DNA from: Crossaster papposus
Lineage: Eukaryota; Echinodermata; Asteroidea; Velatida; Solasteridae
Assembly: GCA_037893245.1 (NCBI GenBank)
Contig: JBAIAA010000865.1
Coordinates: 744,001-808,000, forward strand
DNA: 64,000 bases
Direction: 5' to 3'
Shown: positions 39,041 to 51,569 of the stretch, in pieces
Position numbering within the stretch: position 1 is the stretch's first letter
Layout of the letters: each line of letters begins with the position of its first letter
Notes under the pieces: model-generated
Told to the model about the DNA's origin: nothing
Seen by the model: only the letters and a program-made list of their open reading frames with translations
Database searches by the model: none
Made by a program: the position numbers and the translations under genes

Positions 39041-41853
39041 GCTCAGAAGGAACAGCAGAGGTAGACGACAGAGATAGAGTATATCCACGTGTCTGATCTA
39101 CACCTCACTCAGCCTGCTCAGAAGGAACAGCGGAGGTAGAAGACATAGATGGAGTATATCCACGTGTCTGATCTACACCTCACTCAGCCTGCTCAGAAGG
39201 AAGAGCAGAGGTAGAAGACAGAGATAGAGTATATCCACGTGTCTCACTCAGCCTGCTCAGAAGGAACAGCAGAGGTAGAAGACAGAGATAGAGTATATCC
39301 ACCTGTCTTATCTACACCTCACTCAACCTGCTCAGAAGGAACAGCAGAGGTAGAAGACAGATATATAGTATATCCACGTGTCTCACTCAGCCTGCTCAGA
39401 AGGAACAGCAGAGGTAGAAGACAGATATATAGTATATCCACGTGTCTCACTCAGCCTGCTCAGAAGGAACAGCAGAGGTAGAAGACAGAGATAGATTATA
39501 TCCACGTGTCTGATCTACACCTCACTCAGCCTGCTCAGAAGGAACAGCAGAGGTAGAAGACAGAGATAGAGTATATCCACGTGTCTGATCTACATCTCAC
39601 TCATCCTGCTCAGAAGGAACAGCAGAGGTAAAATACAAAGATAGAGTATATCCACGTGTCTCACTCAGCCTGCTCAGAAGGAACAGCAGAGGTAGAAGAC
39701 AGAGATAGAGTATATCCACGTGTCTGATCTACACATCACTCAGCCTGCTCAGAAGGGACAGCAGAGGTAGAAGACAGAGATAGAGTATATCCACGTGTCT
39801 GATATACACCTCACTCAGCCTGCTCAGAAGGGACAGCAGATGTAGAAGACACAGATAAATTATATCCACGTGTCTGATCTACACCTCACTCAGCCTGCTC
39901 AGAGGAACAGCAGAGGTAGAAGACAGAGATAGAGTATATCCACGTGTCTGATCTACACCTCACTCAGCCTGCTCAGAAGGAACAGCAGAGGTGGAAGACA
40001 GAGATAGAGTATATCCACGTGTTTGAACCACACCTCACTCAGCCTGCTCAGAAGGAAGAGCAGAGGTAGAATACAGAGATAGAGTATATCCACGTGTCTG
40101 ATATATACCTCACTCAGCCTGCTCAGAAGGAGCAGCAGAGGTAGAAGACAGAGATAGAGTTTATCCACGTGTCTCACTCAACCTGCTCAGAAGGAACAGC
40201 AGAGGTAGAAGACAGAGATAGAGTATATCCACGTGTCTGATATACACCTCACTCAGCCTGCTCAGAAGGAGCAACAGAGGTAGAAGACAGAGATAGAGTA
40301 TATCCACGTGTCTGATCTACACCTCACTCAGCCTGCTCAGAAGGAACAGCAGAGGTAGAAGACAGAGATAGAGTATATCCACGTGTCTGATCTACACTTC
40401 ACTCAGCCTGCTCAGAAGGAACAGCAGAGGTAGAAGACAGAGATAGAGTATATCCACGTGTCTGATCTACATCTCACTCAGCCTGCTCAGAAGGAACAGC
40501 AGAGGTAAAATACAAAGATAGAGTATATCCACGTGTCTCACTCAGCCTGCTCAGAAGGAACAGCAGAGGTAGAAGACATAGATAGAGTATATCCACGTGT
40601 CTGATCTACACCTCACTCAGCCTGCTCAGAAGGAACAGCAGAGGTAGAAGACAGAGATAGAGTATATCCACGTGTCTGATCTACATCTCACTCAGCCTGC
40701 TCAGAAGGAACAGCAGAGGTAAAATACAAAGATAGAGTATATCCACGTGTCTCACTCAGCCTGCTCAGAAGGAACAGCAGAGGTAGAAGACAGAGATAGA
40801 GTATATCCACGTGTCTGATCTACACATCACTCAGCCTGCTCAGAAGGGACAGCAGAGGTAGAAGACAGAGATAGAGTATATCCACGTGTCTGATATACAC
40901 CTCACTCAGCCTGCTCAGAAGGGACAGCAGATGTAGAAGACACAGATAAATTATATCCACGTGTCTGATCTACACCTCACTCAGCCTGCTCAGAGGAACA
41001 GCAGAGGTAGAAGACAGAGATAGAGTATATCCACGTGTCTGATCTACACCTCACTCAGCCTGCTCAGAAGGAACAGCAGAGGTGGAAGACAGAGATAGAG
41101 TATATCCACGTGTTTGAACCACACCTCACTCAGCCTGCTCAGAAGGAAGAGCAGAGGTAGAATACAGAGATAGAGTATATCCACGTGTCTGATCTACACC
41201 TCACTCAGCCTGCTCAGAAGGAAGAGCAGAGGTAGAAGACAGAGATAGAGTATATCCACGTGTCTCACTCAGCCTGCTCAGAAGGAACAGCAGAGGTAGA
41301 AGACAGAGATAGAGTATATCCACCTGTCTGATCTACACCTCACTCAACCTGCTCAGAAGGAACAGCAGAGGTAGAAGACAGATATATAGTATATCCACGT
41401 GTCTCACTCAGCCTGCTCAGAAGGAACAGCAGAGGTAGAAGACAGATATATAGTATATCCACGTGTCTCACTCAGCCTGCTCAGAAGGAACAGCAGAGGT
41501 AGAAGACAGAGATAGATTATATCCACGTGTCTGATCTACACCTCACTCAGCCTGCTCAGGAGGAACAGCAGAGGTAGAAGACAGAGATAGAGTATATCCA
41601 CGTGTCTGATCTACACCTCACTCAGCCTGCTCAGAAGGAACAGCAGAGGTAGAAGACAGATATATAGTATATCCACGTGTCTCACTCATCCTGCTCAGAA
41701 GGAACAGCAGAGGTAGAAGACAGAGATAGAGTATATCCACGTGTCTGATCTACACCTCACTCAGCCTGCTCAGAAGGAACAGCAGAGGTAAAAGACAGAG
41801 ATATAGTATATCCACGTGTCTCACTCAGCCTGCTCAGAAGGAACAGCAGAGGT
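38563..41853 (+). repeat. 3.3-kb duplicated segment, copy 2 (offset 4,063)
   Basis: Second copy of 34500-37790. It diverges at its right end, where it carries tagaagacagag and copy 1 switches to taaaatacaaag at the 1,347-bp tandem junction. Confidence 0.8.
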
Positions 41854-42309
41854 AGAAGACAGAGATAGAGTATATCCACGTGTCTCACTCAGCCTGCTCA
41901 GAAGGAACAGCAGAGGTAGACGACAGAGATAGAGTATATCCACGTGTCTGATCTACACCTCACTCAGCCTGCTCAGAAGGAACAGCGGAGGTAGAAGACA
42001 TAGATGGAGTATATCCACGTGTCTGATCTACACCTCACTCAGCCTGCTCAGAAGGAAGAGCAGAGGTAGAAGACAGAGATAGAGTATATCCACGTGTCTC
42101 ACTCAGCCTGCTCAGAAGGAACAGCAGAGGTAGAAGACAGAGATAGAGTATATCCACCTGTCTTATCTACACCTCACTCAACCTGCTCAGAAGGAACAGC
42201 AGAGGTAGAAGACAGATATATAGTATATCCACGTGTCTCACTCAGCCTGCTCAGAAGGAACAGCAGAGGTAGAAGACAGATATATAGTATATCCACGTGT
42301 CTCACTCAG

Positions 42310-42371
42310 CCTGCTCAGAAGGAACAGCAGAGGTAGAAGACATAGATAGAGTATATCTACATCTCACTCAG
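42310..42371 (+). repeat. 62-bp monomer that has lost the CACGTG core
   Basis: The monomer reads gtatatctacatctcactcag, an L monomer missing 13 bp that include the whole cacgtg. The flanking monomers are ordinary. The next L monomer but one carries CATGTG (42484-42489), the single CpG-to-TpG type change in the core that I noticed. Confidence 0.8.
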
Positions 42372-45254
42372 CCTGCTCAGAAGGAACAGCAGAGGTAAAA
42401 TACAAAGATAGAGTATATCCACGTGTCTCACTCAGCCTGCTCAGAAGGAACAGCAGAGGTAGAAGACATAGATAGAGTATATCCATGTGTCTGATCTACA
42501 CCTCACTCAGCCTGCTCAGAAGGAACAGCAGAGGTAGAAGACAGAGATAGAGTATATCCACGTGTCTGATCTACATCTCACTCAGCCTGCTCAGAAGGAA
42601 CAGCAGAGGTAAAATACAAAGATAGAGTATATCCACGTGTCTCACTCAGCCTGCTCAGAAGGAACAGCAGAGGTAGAAGACAGAGATAGAGTATATCCAC
42701 GTGTCTGATCTACACATCACTCAGCCTGCTCAGAAGGGACAGCAGAGGTAGAAGACAGAGATAGAGTATATCCACGTGTCTGATATACACCTCACTCAGC
42801 CTGCTCAGAAGGGACAGCAGATGTAGAAGACACAGATAAATCATATCCACGTGTCTGATCTACACTTCACTCAGCCTGCTCAGAAGGAACAGCAGAGGTA
42901 GAAGACAGAGATAGAGTATATCCACGTGTCTGATCTACACCTCACTCAGCCTGCTCAGAACGAACAGCAGAGGTAGAAGACAGAGATATATTATATCCAC
43001 GTGTCTGATCTACACATCACTCAGCCTGCTCAGAAGGAACAGCAGAGGTAGAAGACAGAGATAGAGTATATCCACGTGTCTGATCTACACCTCACTCAGC
43101 CTGCTCAGAAGGAACAGCAGAGGTAGAAGACAGATATATAGTATATCCACGTGTCTCACTCATCCTGCTCAGAAGGAACAGCAGAGGTAGAAGACAGAGA
43201 TAGAGTATATCCACGTGTCTGATCTACACCTCACTCAGCCTGCTCAGAAGGAACAGCAGAGGTAAAAGACAGAGATATAGTATATCCACGTGTCTCACTC
43301 AGCCTGCTCAGAAGGAACAGCAGAGGTAGAAGACAGAGATAGAGTATATCCACGTGTCTCACTCAGCCTGCTCAGAAGGAACAGCAGAGGTAGACGACAG
43401 AGATAGAGTATATCCACGTGTCTGATCTACACCTCACTCAGCCTGCTCAGAAGGAACAGCGGAGGTAGAAGACATAGATGGAGTATATCCACGTGTCTGA
43501 TCTACACCTCACTCAGCCTGCTCAGAAGGAAGAGCAGAGGTAGAAGACAGAGATAGAGTATATCCACGTGTCTCACTCAGCCTGCTCAGAAGGAACAGCA
43601 GAGGTAGAAGACAGAGATAGAGTATATCCACCTGTCTGATCTACACCTCACTCAACCTGCTCAGAAGGAACAGCAGAGGTAGAAGACAGATATATAGTAT
43701 ATCCACGTGTCTCACTCAGCCTGCTCAGAAGGAACAGCAGAGGTAGAAGACAGATATATAGTATATCCACGTGTCTCACTCAGCCTGCTCAGAAGGAACA
43801 GCAGAGGTAGAAGACAGAGATAGAGTATATCCACGTGTCTGATCTACACATCACTCAGCCTGCTCAGAAGGGACAGCAGAGGTAGAAGACAGAGATAGAG
43901 TATATCCACGTGTCTGATATACACCTCACTCAGCCTGCTCAGAAGGGACAGCAGATGTAGAAGACACAGATAAATTATATCCACGTGTCTGATCTACACC
44001 TCACTCAGCCTGCTCAGAGGAACAGCAGAGGTAGAAGACAGAGATAGAGTATATCCACGTGTCTGATCTACACCTCACTCAGCCTGCTCAGAAGGAACAG
44101 CAGAGGTGGAAGACAGAGATAGAGTATATCCACGTGTTTGAACCACACCTCACTCAGCCTGCTCAGAAGGAAGAGCAGAGGTAGAATACAGAGATAGAGT
44201 ATATCCACGTGTCTGATCTACACCTCACTCAGCCTGCTCAGAAGGAAGAGCAGAGGTATAAGACAGAGATAGAGTATATCCACGTGTCTCACTCAGCCTG
44301 CTCAGAAGGAACAGCAGAGGTAGAAGACAGAGATAGAGTATATCCACCTGTCTGATCTACACCTCACTCAACCTGCTCAGAAGGAACAGCAGAGGTAGAA
44401 GACAGATATATAGTATATCCACGTGTCTCACTCAGCCTGCTCAGAAGGAACAGCAGAGGTAGAAGACAGATATATAGTATATCCACGTGTCTCACTCAGC
44501 CTGCTCAGAAGGAACAGCAGAGGTAGAAGACAGAGATAGATTATATCCACGTGTCTGATCTACACCTCACTCAGCCTGCTCAGAAGGAACAGCAGAGGTA
44601 GAAGACAGAGATAGAGTATATCCACGTGTCTGATCTACATCTCACTCAGCCTGCTCAGAAGGAACAGCAGAGGTAAAATACAAAGATAGAGTATATCCAC
44701 GTGTCTCACTCAGCCTGCTCAGAAGGAACAGCAGAGGTAGAAGACAGAGATAGAGTATATCCACGTGTCTGATCTACACATCACTCAGCCTGCTCAGAAG
44801 GGACAGCAGAGGTAGAAGACAGAGATAGATTATATCCACGTGTCTGATCTACACCTCACTCAGCCTGCTCAGAAGGAACAGCAGAGGTAGAAGACAGAGA
44901 TAGAGTATATCCACGTGTCTGATCTACATCTCACTCAGCCTGCTCAGAAGGAACAGCAGAGGTAAAATACAAAGATAGAGTATATCCACGTGTCTCACTC
45001 AGCCTGCTCAGAAGGAACAGCAGAGGTAGAAGACAGAGATAGAGTATATCCACGTGTCTGATCTACACATCACTCAGCCTGCTCAGAAGGGACAGCAGAG
45101 GTAGAAGACAGAGATAGAGTATATCCACGTGTCTGATATACACCTCACTCAGCCTGCTCAGAAGGGACAGCAGATGTAGAAGACACAGATAAATTATATC
45201 CACGTGTCTGATCTACACCTCACTCAGCCTGCTCAGAGGAACAGCAGAGGTAGA

Positions 45255-46875
45255 AGACAGAGATAGAGTATATCCACGTGTCTGATCTACACCTCACTCA
45301 GCCTGCTCAGAAGGAACAGCAGAGGTGGAAGACAGAGATAGAGTATATCCACGTGTTTGAACCACACCTCACTCAGCCTGCTCAGAAGGAAGAGCAGAGG
45401 TAGAATACAGAGATAGAGTATATCCACGTGTCTGATATATACCTCACTCAGCCTGCTCAGAAGGAGCAGCAGAGGTAGAAGACAGAGATAGAGTTTATCC
45501 ACGTGTCTCACTCAACCTGCTCAGAAGGAACAGCAGAGGTAGAAGACAGAGATAGAGTATATCCACGTGTCTGATATACACCTCACTCAGCCTGCTCAGA
45601 AGGAGCAACAGAGGTAGAAGACAGAGATAGAGTATATCCACGTGTCTGATCTACACCTCACTCAGCCTGCTCAGAAGGAACAGCAGAGGTAGAAGACAGA
45701 GATAGAGTATATCCACGTGTCTGATCTACACTTCACTCAGCCTGCTCAGAAGGAACAGCAGAGGTAGAAGACAGAGATAGAGTATATCCACGTGTCTGAT
45801 CTACACCTCACTCAGCCTGCTCAGAACGAACAGCAGAGGTAGAAGACAGAGATATATTATATCCACGTGTCTGATCTACACCTCACTCAGCCTGCTCAGA
45901 AGGAACAGCAGAGGTAGAAGACAGAGATAGAGTATATCCACGTGTCTGATCTACATCTCACTCAGCCTTCTCAGAAAGGAACAGCAGAGGTAGAAGACAG
46001 ATATATAATATATCCACGTGTCTCACTCATCCTGCTCAGAAGGAACAGCAGAGGTAGAAGACAGAGATAGAGTATATCCACGTGTCTGATCTACACCTCA
46101 CTCAGCCTGCTCAGAACGAACAACAGAGGTAGAAGACAGAGATATATTATATCCACGTGTCTGATCTACACCTCACTCAGCCTGCTCAGAAGGAACAGCA
46201 GAGGTAGAAGACAGAGATAGAGTATATCCACGTGTCTGATCTACATCTCACTCAGCCTGCTCAGAAGGAACAGCAGAGGTAAAATACAGAGATATAGTAT
46301 ATCCAGGTGTCTCACTCAGCCTGCTCAGAAGGAACAGCAGAGGTAGAAGACAGAGATAGAGTATATCCACGTGTCTGATCTACACCTCACTCAGCCTGCT
46401 CAGGAGGAACAGCAGAGGTAGAAGACAGAGATAGAGTATATCCACGTGTCTGATCTACACCTCACTCAGCCTGCTCAGAAGGAACAGCAGAGGTAGAAGA
46501 CAGATATATAGTATATCCACGTGTCTCACTCATCCTGCTCAGAAGGAACAGCAGAAGTAGAAGACAGAGATAGAGTATATCCACGTGTCTGATATACACC
46601 TCACTCAGCCTGCTCAGAAGGAACAGCAGAGGTAGAAGACACAGATAAATTATATCCACGTGTCTGATCTACACCTCACTCAGCCTGCTCAGAGGAACAG
46701 CAGAGGTAGAAGACAGAGATAGAGTATATCCACGTGTCTGATCTACACCTCACTCAGCCTGCTCAGAAGGAACAGCAAAGGTAAAAGACAGAGATATAGT
46801 ATATCCACGTGTCTCACTCAGCCTGCTCAGAAGGAACAGCAGAGGTAGAAGACAGAGATAGAGTATATCCACGTG
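45255..46875 (+). repeat. 1.6-kb segment repeated 12,865 bp downstream, copy 1
   Basis: Matches 58120-59740. Shared markers include the ccttctcagaaagg monomer (45966 and 58831), cagaacgaac, caggaggaac and cagcaaagg. It crosses the D-to-E boundary, so blocks E and F share an ancestral junction. Differences include cgtgtctgatat here against cgtgtatgatat near 58436. Confidence 0.8.
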
Positions 46876-49022
46876 TCTGAACTACACCTCACTCAGCCTG
46901 CTCAGAAGGAACAGCAGAGGTAGAAGACAGAAATAGAGTATATCCACGTGTCTCACTAAGCCTGCTCAGAAGGAACAGCAGAGGTAGAGGACAGATATAG
47001 AGTATATCCACGTGTCTCACTCAGCCTGCTCAGAAGGAACGGCAGAGGTAGAAGACAGAGATAGAGTATATCCACGTGTCTCACTCAGCCTGCTCAGAAG
47101 GAACAGCAGAGGTAGAAGACAGAGATAGAGTATATCCACTTGTCTGATCTACACCTCACTCAGCCTGCTCAGAAGGAACAGCAGAGATAGAAGACAGAAA
47201 TAGAGTATATCCACGTGTCTGATCTACACCTCACTCAGCCTGCTCAGAAGAAACAGCAGATGTAGAAGACATAGATATAGTATATCCACGTGTCTCACTC
47301 AGCCTGCTTAGAAGGAACAGCAGAGATAGAAGACAGAGATAGAGTATATCCACGTGTCTGATCTACACCTCACTCAGCCTGCTCAGAAGGAACAGCAGAG
47401 GTGGAAGACAGAGATAGAGTTTATCCACGTGTCTCACTCAACATGCTCAGAAGGAACAGCAGAAGTAGAAGACAGAGATAGAGTATATCCACGTATTTGA
47501 ACCACACCTCACTCAGCCTGCTCAGAAGGAAGAGCAGAGGTAGAAGACAGAGATAGAGTATATCCACGTGTCTGATATACACCTCACTCAGCCTGCTCAG
47601 AAGGAGCAGCAGAGGTAGAAGACAGAGATAGAGTTTATCCACGTGTCTCACTCAACCTGCTCAGAAGGAACAGTAGAGGTAGAAGACAGAGATAGAGTAT
47701 ATCCACGTGTTTGAACCACACCTCACTCAGCCTGCTCAGAAGGAAGAGCAGAGGTAGAAGACAGAGATAGAGTATATCCACGTGTCTGATATACACCTCA
47801 CTCAGTCTGCTCAGAATGAGCAACAGAGGTAGAATACAGAGATAGAGTATATCCACGTGTCTGATCTACACCTCACTCAGCCTGCTCAGTAGGAACAGCA
47901 GAGGTAGAAGACAGAGATAGAGTATATCCACGTGTCTGATCTACACTTCATTCAGCCTGCTCAGAAGGAACAGCAGAGGTAGAAGACAGAGATAGAGTAT
48001 ATCCACGTGTCTGATCTACACCTCACTCAGCCTGCTCAGAACGAACAGCAGAGGTAGAAGACAGAGATAGATTATATCCACGTGTCTGATCTACACCTCA
48101 CTCAGCCTGCTCAGAAGGAACAGCAGAGGTAGAAGACAGAGATAGAGTATATCCACGTGTCTGATCTACATCTCACTCAGCCTGCTCAGAAGGAACAGCA
48201 GAGGTAAAATACAGAGATAGAGTATATCCAGGTGTCTCACTCAGCCTGCTCAGAAGGAACAGCAGAGGTAGAAGACAGAGATAGAGTATATCCACGTGTC
48301 TGATCTACACCTCACTCAGCCTGCTCAGAAGGAACAGCAGAGGTAGAAGACAGAGATAGAGTATATCCACGTGTCTGATCTACACCTCACTCAGCCTGCT
48401 CAGAAGGAACAGCAGAGGTAAAAGACAGAGATATAGTATATCCACGTGTCTCACTCAGCCTGCTCAGAAGGAACAGCAGAGGTAGAAGACAGAGATAGAG
48501 TATATCCACGTGTCTCACTCAGCCTGCTCAGAAGGAACAGCAGAGGTAGACGACAGAGATAGAGAATATCCACGTGTCTGATCTACACCTCACTCAGCCT
48601 GCTCAGAAGGAACAGCGGAGGTAGAAGACATAGATGGAGTATATCCACGTGTCTGATCTACACCTCACTCAGCCTGCTCAGAAGGAACAGCAGAGGTAGA
48701 AGACAGAGATAGAGTATATCCACGTGTCTCACTCAGCCTGCTCAGAAGGAACAGCAGAGGTAGAAGACAGAGATAGAGTATATCCACCTGTCTGATCTAC
48801 ACCTCACTCAACCTGCTCAGAAGGAACAGCAGAGGTAGAAGACAGATATATAGTATATCCACGTGTCTCACTCAGCCTGCTCAGAAGGAACAGCAGAGGT
48901 AGAAGACAGATATATAGTATATCCACGTGTCTCACTCAGCCTGCTCAGAAGGAACAGCAGAGGTAGAAGACAGAGATAGATTATATCCACGTGTCTGATC
49001 TACACCTCACTCAGCCTGCTCA
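46250..49022 (+). repeat. 2.8-kb segment, copy 1 (offset 7,014)
   Basis: Matches 53264-56036. The private variants cactaagcctg (about 46955), cagcaaaggtaaaag and gagaatatcc (48563) all recur at this offset. One difference is cagaagtag near 47462 against cagaggtag in the other copy. Confidence 0.8.
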
Positions 49023-50946
49023 GAAGGAACAGCAGAGGTAGAAGACAGAGATAGAGTATATCCACGTGTCTGATCTACATCTCACTCAGCCTGCTCAGAA
49101 GGAACAGCAGAGGTAAAATACAAAGATAGAGTATATCCACGTGTCTCACTCAGCCTGCTCAGAAGGAACAGCAGAGGTAGAAGACAGAGATAGAGTATAT
49201 CCACGTGTCTGATCTACACATCACTCAGCCTGCTCAGAAGGGACAGCAGAGGTAGAAGACAGAGATAGAGTATATCCACGTGTCTGATATACACCTCACT
49301 CAGCCTGCTCAGAAGGGACAGCAGATGTAGAAGACACAGATAAATTATATCCACGTGTCTGATCTACACCTCACTCAGCCTGCTCAGAGGAACAGCAGAG
49401 GTAGAAGACAGAGATAGAGTATATCCACGTGTCTGATCTACACCTCACTCAGCCTGCTCAGAAGGAACAGCAGAGGTACAAGACAGAGATATAGTATATC
49501 CACGTGTCTCAATCAGCCTGCTCAGAAGGAACAGCAGAGGTAGAAGACAGAGATAGAGTATATCCACGTGTCTCACTCAGCCTGCTCAGAAGGAACAGCA
49601 GAGGTAGACGACAGAGATAGAGTATATCCACGTGTCTGATCTACACCTCACTCAGCCTGCTCAGAAGGAACAGCAGAGGTAGAAGACAGAGATAGAGTAT
49701 ATCCACGTGTCTGATCTACACCTCACTCAGCCTGCTCAGAAGGAACAGCAGAGGTAAAAGACAGAGATATAGTATATCCACGTGTCTCACTCAGCCTGCT
49801 CAGAAGGAACAGCAGAGGTAGAAGACAGAGATAGAGTATATCCACGTGTCTCACTCAGCCTGCTCAGAAGGAACAGCAGAGGTAGACGACAGAGATAGAG
49901 AATATCCACGTGTCTGATCTACACCTCACTCAGCCTGCTCAGAAGGAACAGCGGAGGTAGAAGACATAGATGGAGTATATCCACGTGTCTGATCTACACC
50001 TCACTCAGCCTGCTCAGAAGGAACAGCAGAGGTAGAAGACAGAGATAGAGTATATCCACGTGTCTCACTCAGCCTGCTCAGAAGGAACAGCAGAGGTAGA
50101 AGACAGAGATAGAGTATATCCACCTGTCTGATCTACACCTCACTCAACCTGCTCAGAAGGAACAGCAGAGGTAGAAGACAGATATATAGTATATCCACGT
50201 GTCTCACTCAGCCTGCTCAGAAGGAACAGCAGAGGTAGAAGACAGATATATAGTATATCCACGTGTCTCACTCAGCCTGCTCAGAAGGAACAGCAGAGGT
50301 AGAAGACAGAGATAGATTATATCCACGTGTCTGATCTACACCTCACTCAGCCTGCTCAGAAGGAACAGCAGAGGTAGAAGACAGAGATAGAGTATATCCA
50401 CGTGTCTGATCTACATCTCACTCAGCCTGCTCAGAAGGAACAGCAGAGGTAAAATACAAAGATAGAGTATATCCACGTGTCTCACTCAGCCTGCTCAGAA
50501 GGAACAGCAGAGGTAGAAGACAGAGATAGAGTATATCCACGTGTCTGATCTACACATCACTCAGCCTGCTCAGAAGGGACAGCAGAGGTAGAAGACAGAG
50601 ATAGAGTATATCCACGTGTCTGATATACACCTCACTCAGCCTGCTCAGAAGGGACAGCAGATGTAGAAGACACAGATAAATTATATCCACGTGTCTGATC
50701 TACACCTCACTCAGCCTGCTCAGAGGAACAGCAGAGGTAGAAGACAGAGATAGAGTATATCCACGTGTCTGATCTACACCTCACTCAGCCTGCTCAGAAG
50801 GAACAGCAGAGGTACAAGACAGAGATATAGTATATCCACGTGTCTCAATCAGCCTGCTCAGAAGGAACAGCAGAGGTAGAAGACAGAGATAGAGTATATC
50901 CACGTGTCTCACTCAGCCTGCTCAGAAGGAACAGCAGAGGTAGACG
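48275..50946 (+). repeat. 1,336-bp tandem duplication
   Basis: Copies at 48275-49610 and 49611-50946. gagaatatcc lies at 48563 and 49899, cagcggagg and CACCTG follow, and gatctacacatc lies at about 49211 and 50547. The length fits ten 75-bp, eight 64-bp and one 74-bp monomer. Confidence 0.8.
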
Positions 50947-51517
50947 ACAGAGATAGAGTATATCCACGTGTCTGATCTACACCTCACTCAGCCTGCTCAG
51001 AAGGAACAGCAGAGGTGGAAGACAGAGATAGAGTATATCCACGTGTTTGAACCACACCTCACTCAGCCTGCTCAGAAGGAAGAGCAGAGGTAGAATACAG
51101 AGATAGAGTATATCCACGTGTCTGATATATACCTCACTCAGCCTGCTCAGAAGGAGCAGCAGAGGTAGAAGACAGAGATAGAGTTTATCCACGTGTCTCA
51201 CTCAACCTGCTCAGAAGGAACAGCAGAGGTAGAAGACAGAGATAGTGTATATCCACGTGTACGATATACACCTCACTCAGCCTGCTCAGAAGGAGCAACA
51301 GAGGTAGAAGACAGAGATAGAGTATATCCACGTGTCTGATCTACCCCTCACTCAGCCTGCTCAGAAAGAATAGCAGAGGTAGAAGACAGAGATAGAGTAT
51401 ATCCACGTGTCTGATCTACACTTCACTCAGCCTGCTCAGAAGGAACAGCAGAGGTAGAAGACAGAGATAGAGTATATCCACGTGTCTGATCTACACCTCA
51501 CTCAGCCTGCTCAGAAG
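49611..51517 (+). repeat. 1.9-kb segment, copy 1 (offset 7,175)
   Basis: Matches 56786-58692. The private variants gatctacccctc and cagaaagaatagc (about 51342-51375 and 58517-58550) occur only in this pair as far as I saw. A difference is cgtgtacgatat here against cgtgtatgatat in the second copy. Confidence 0.8.
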
Positions 51518-51569
51518 GAACAGCAGAGGTAGAATACAGAGATATAATATATCCACGTGTCTCACTCAT

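Larger units (their letters stand above)
25110..46250 (+). repeat. Satellite block D (1.3-4.1 kb nested HORs)
   Basis: Defined by CACCTG followed by ttatctac or gatctac, paired tatatag monomers, taaaatacaaag, gatctacacatc with cagaagggac, cagatgtagaagacacag with aaattat, the 74-bp ctcagaggaac monomer, aggtggaag with gtttgaacc, tagaatacag, gatatatacc, cagaacgaac and caggaggaac. Series of these recur at 1,347, 1,444, 2,855, 3,809, 4,063 and 4,128 bp. It is the longest and most regularly duplicated part of the window. Confidence 0.8.
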
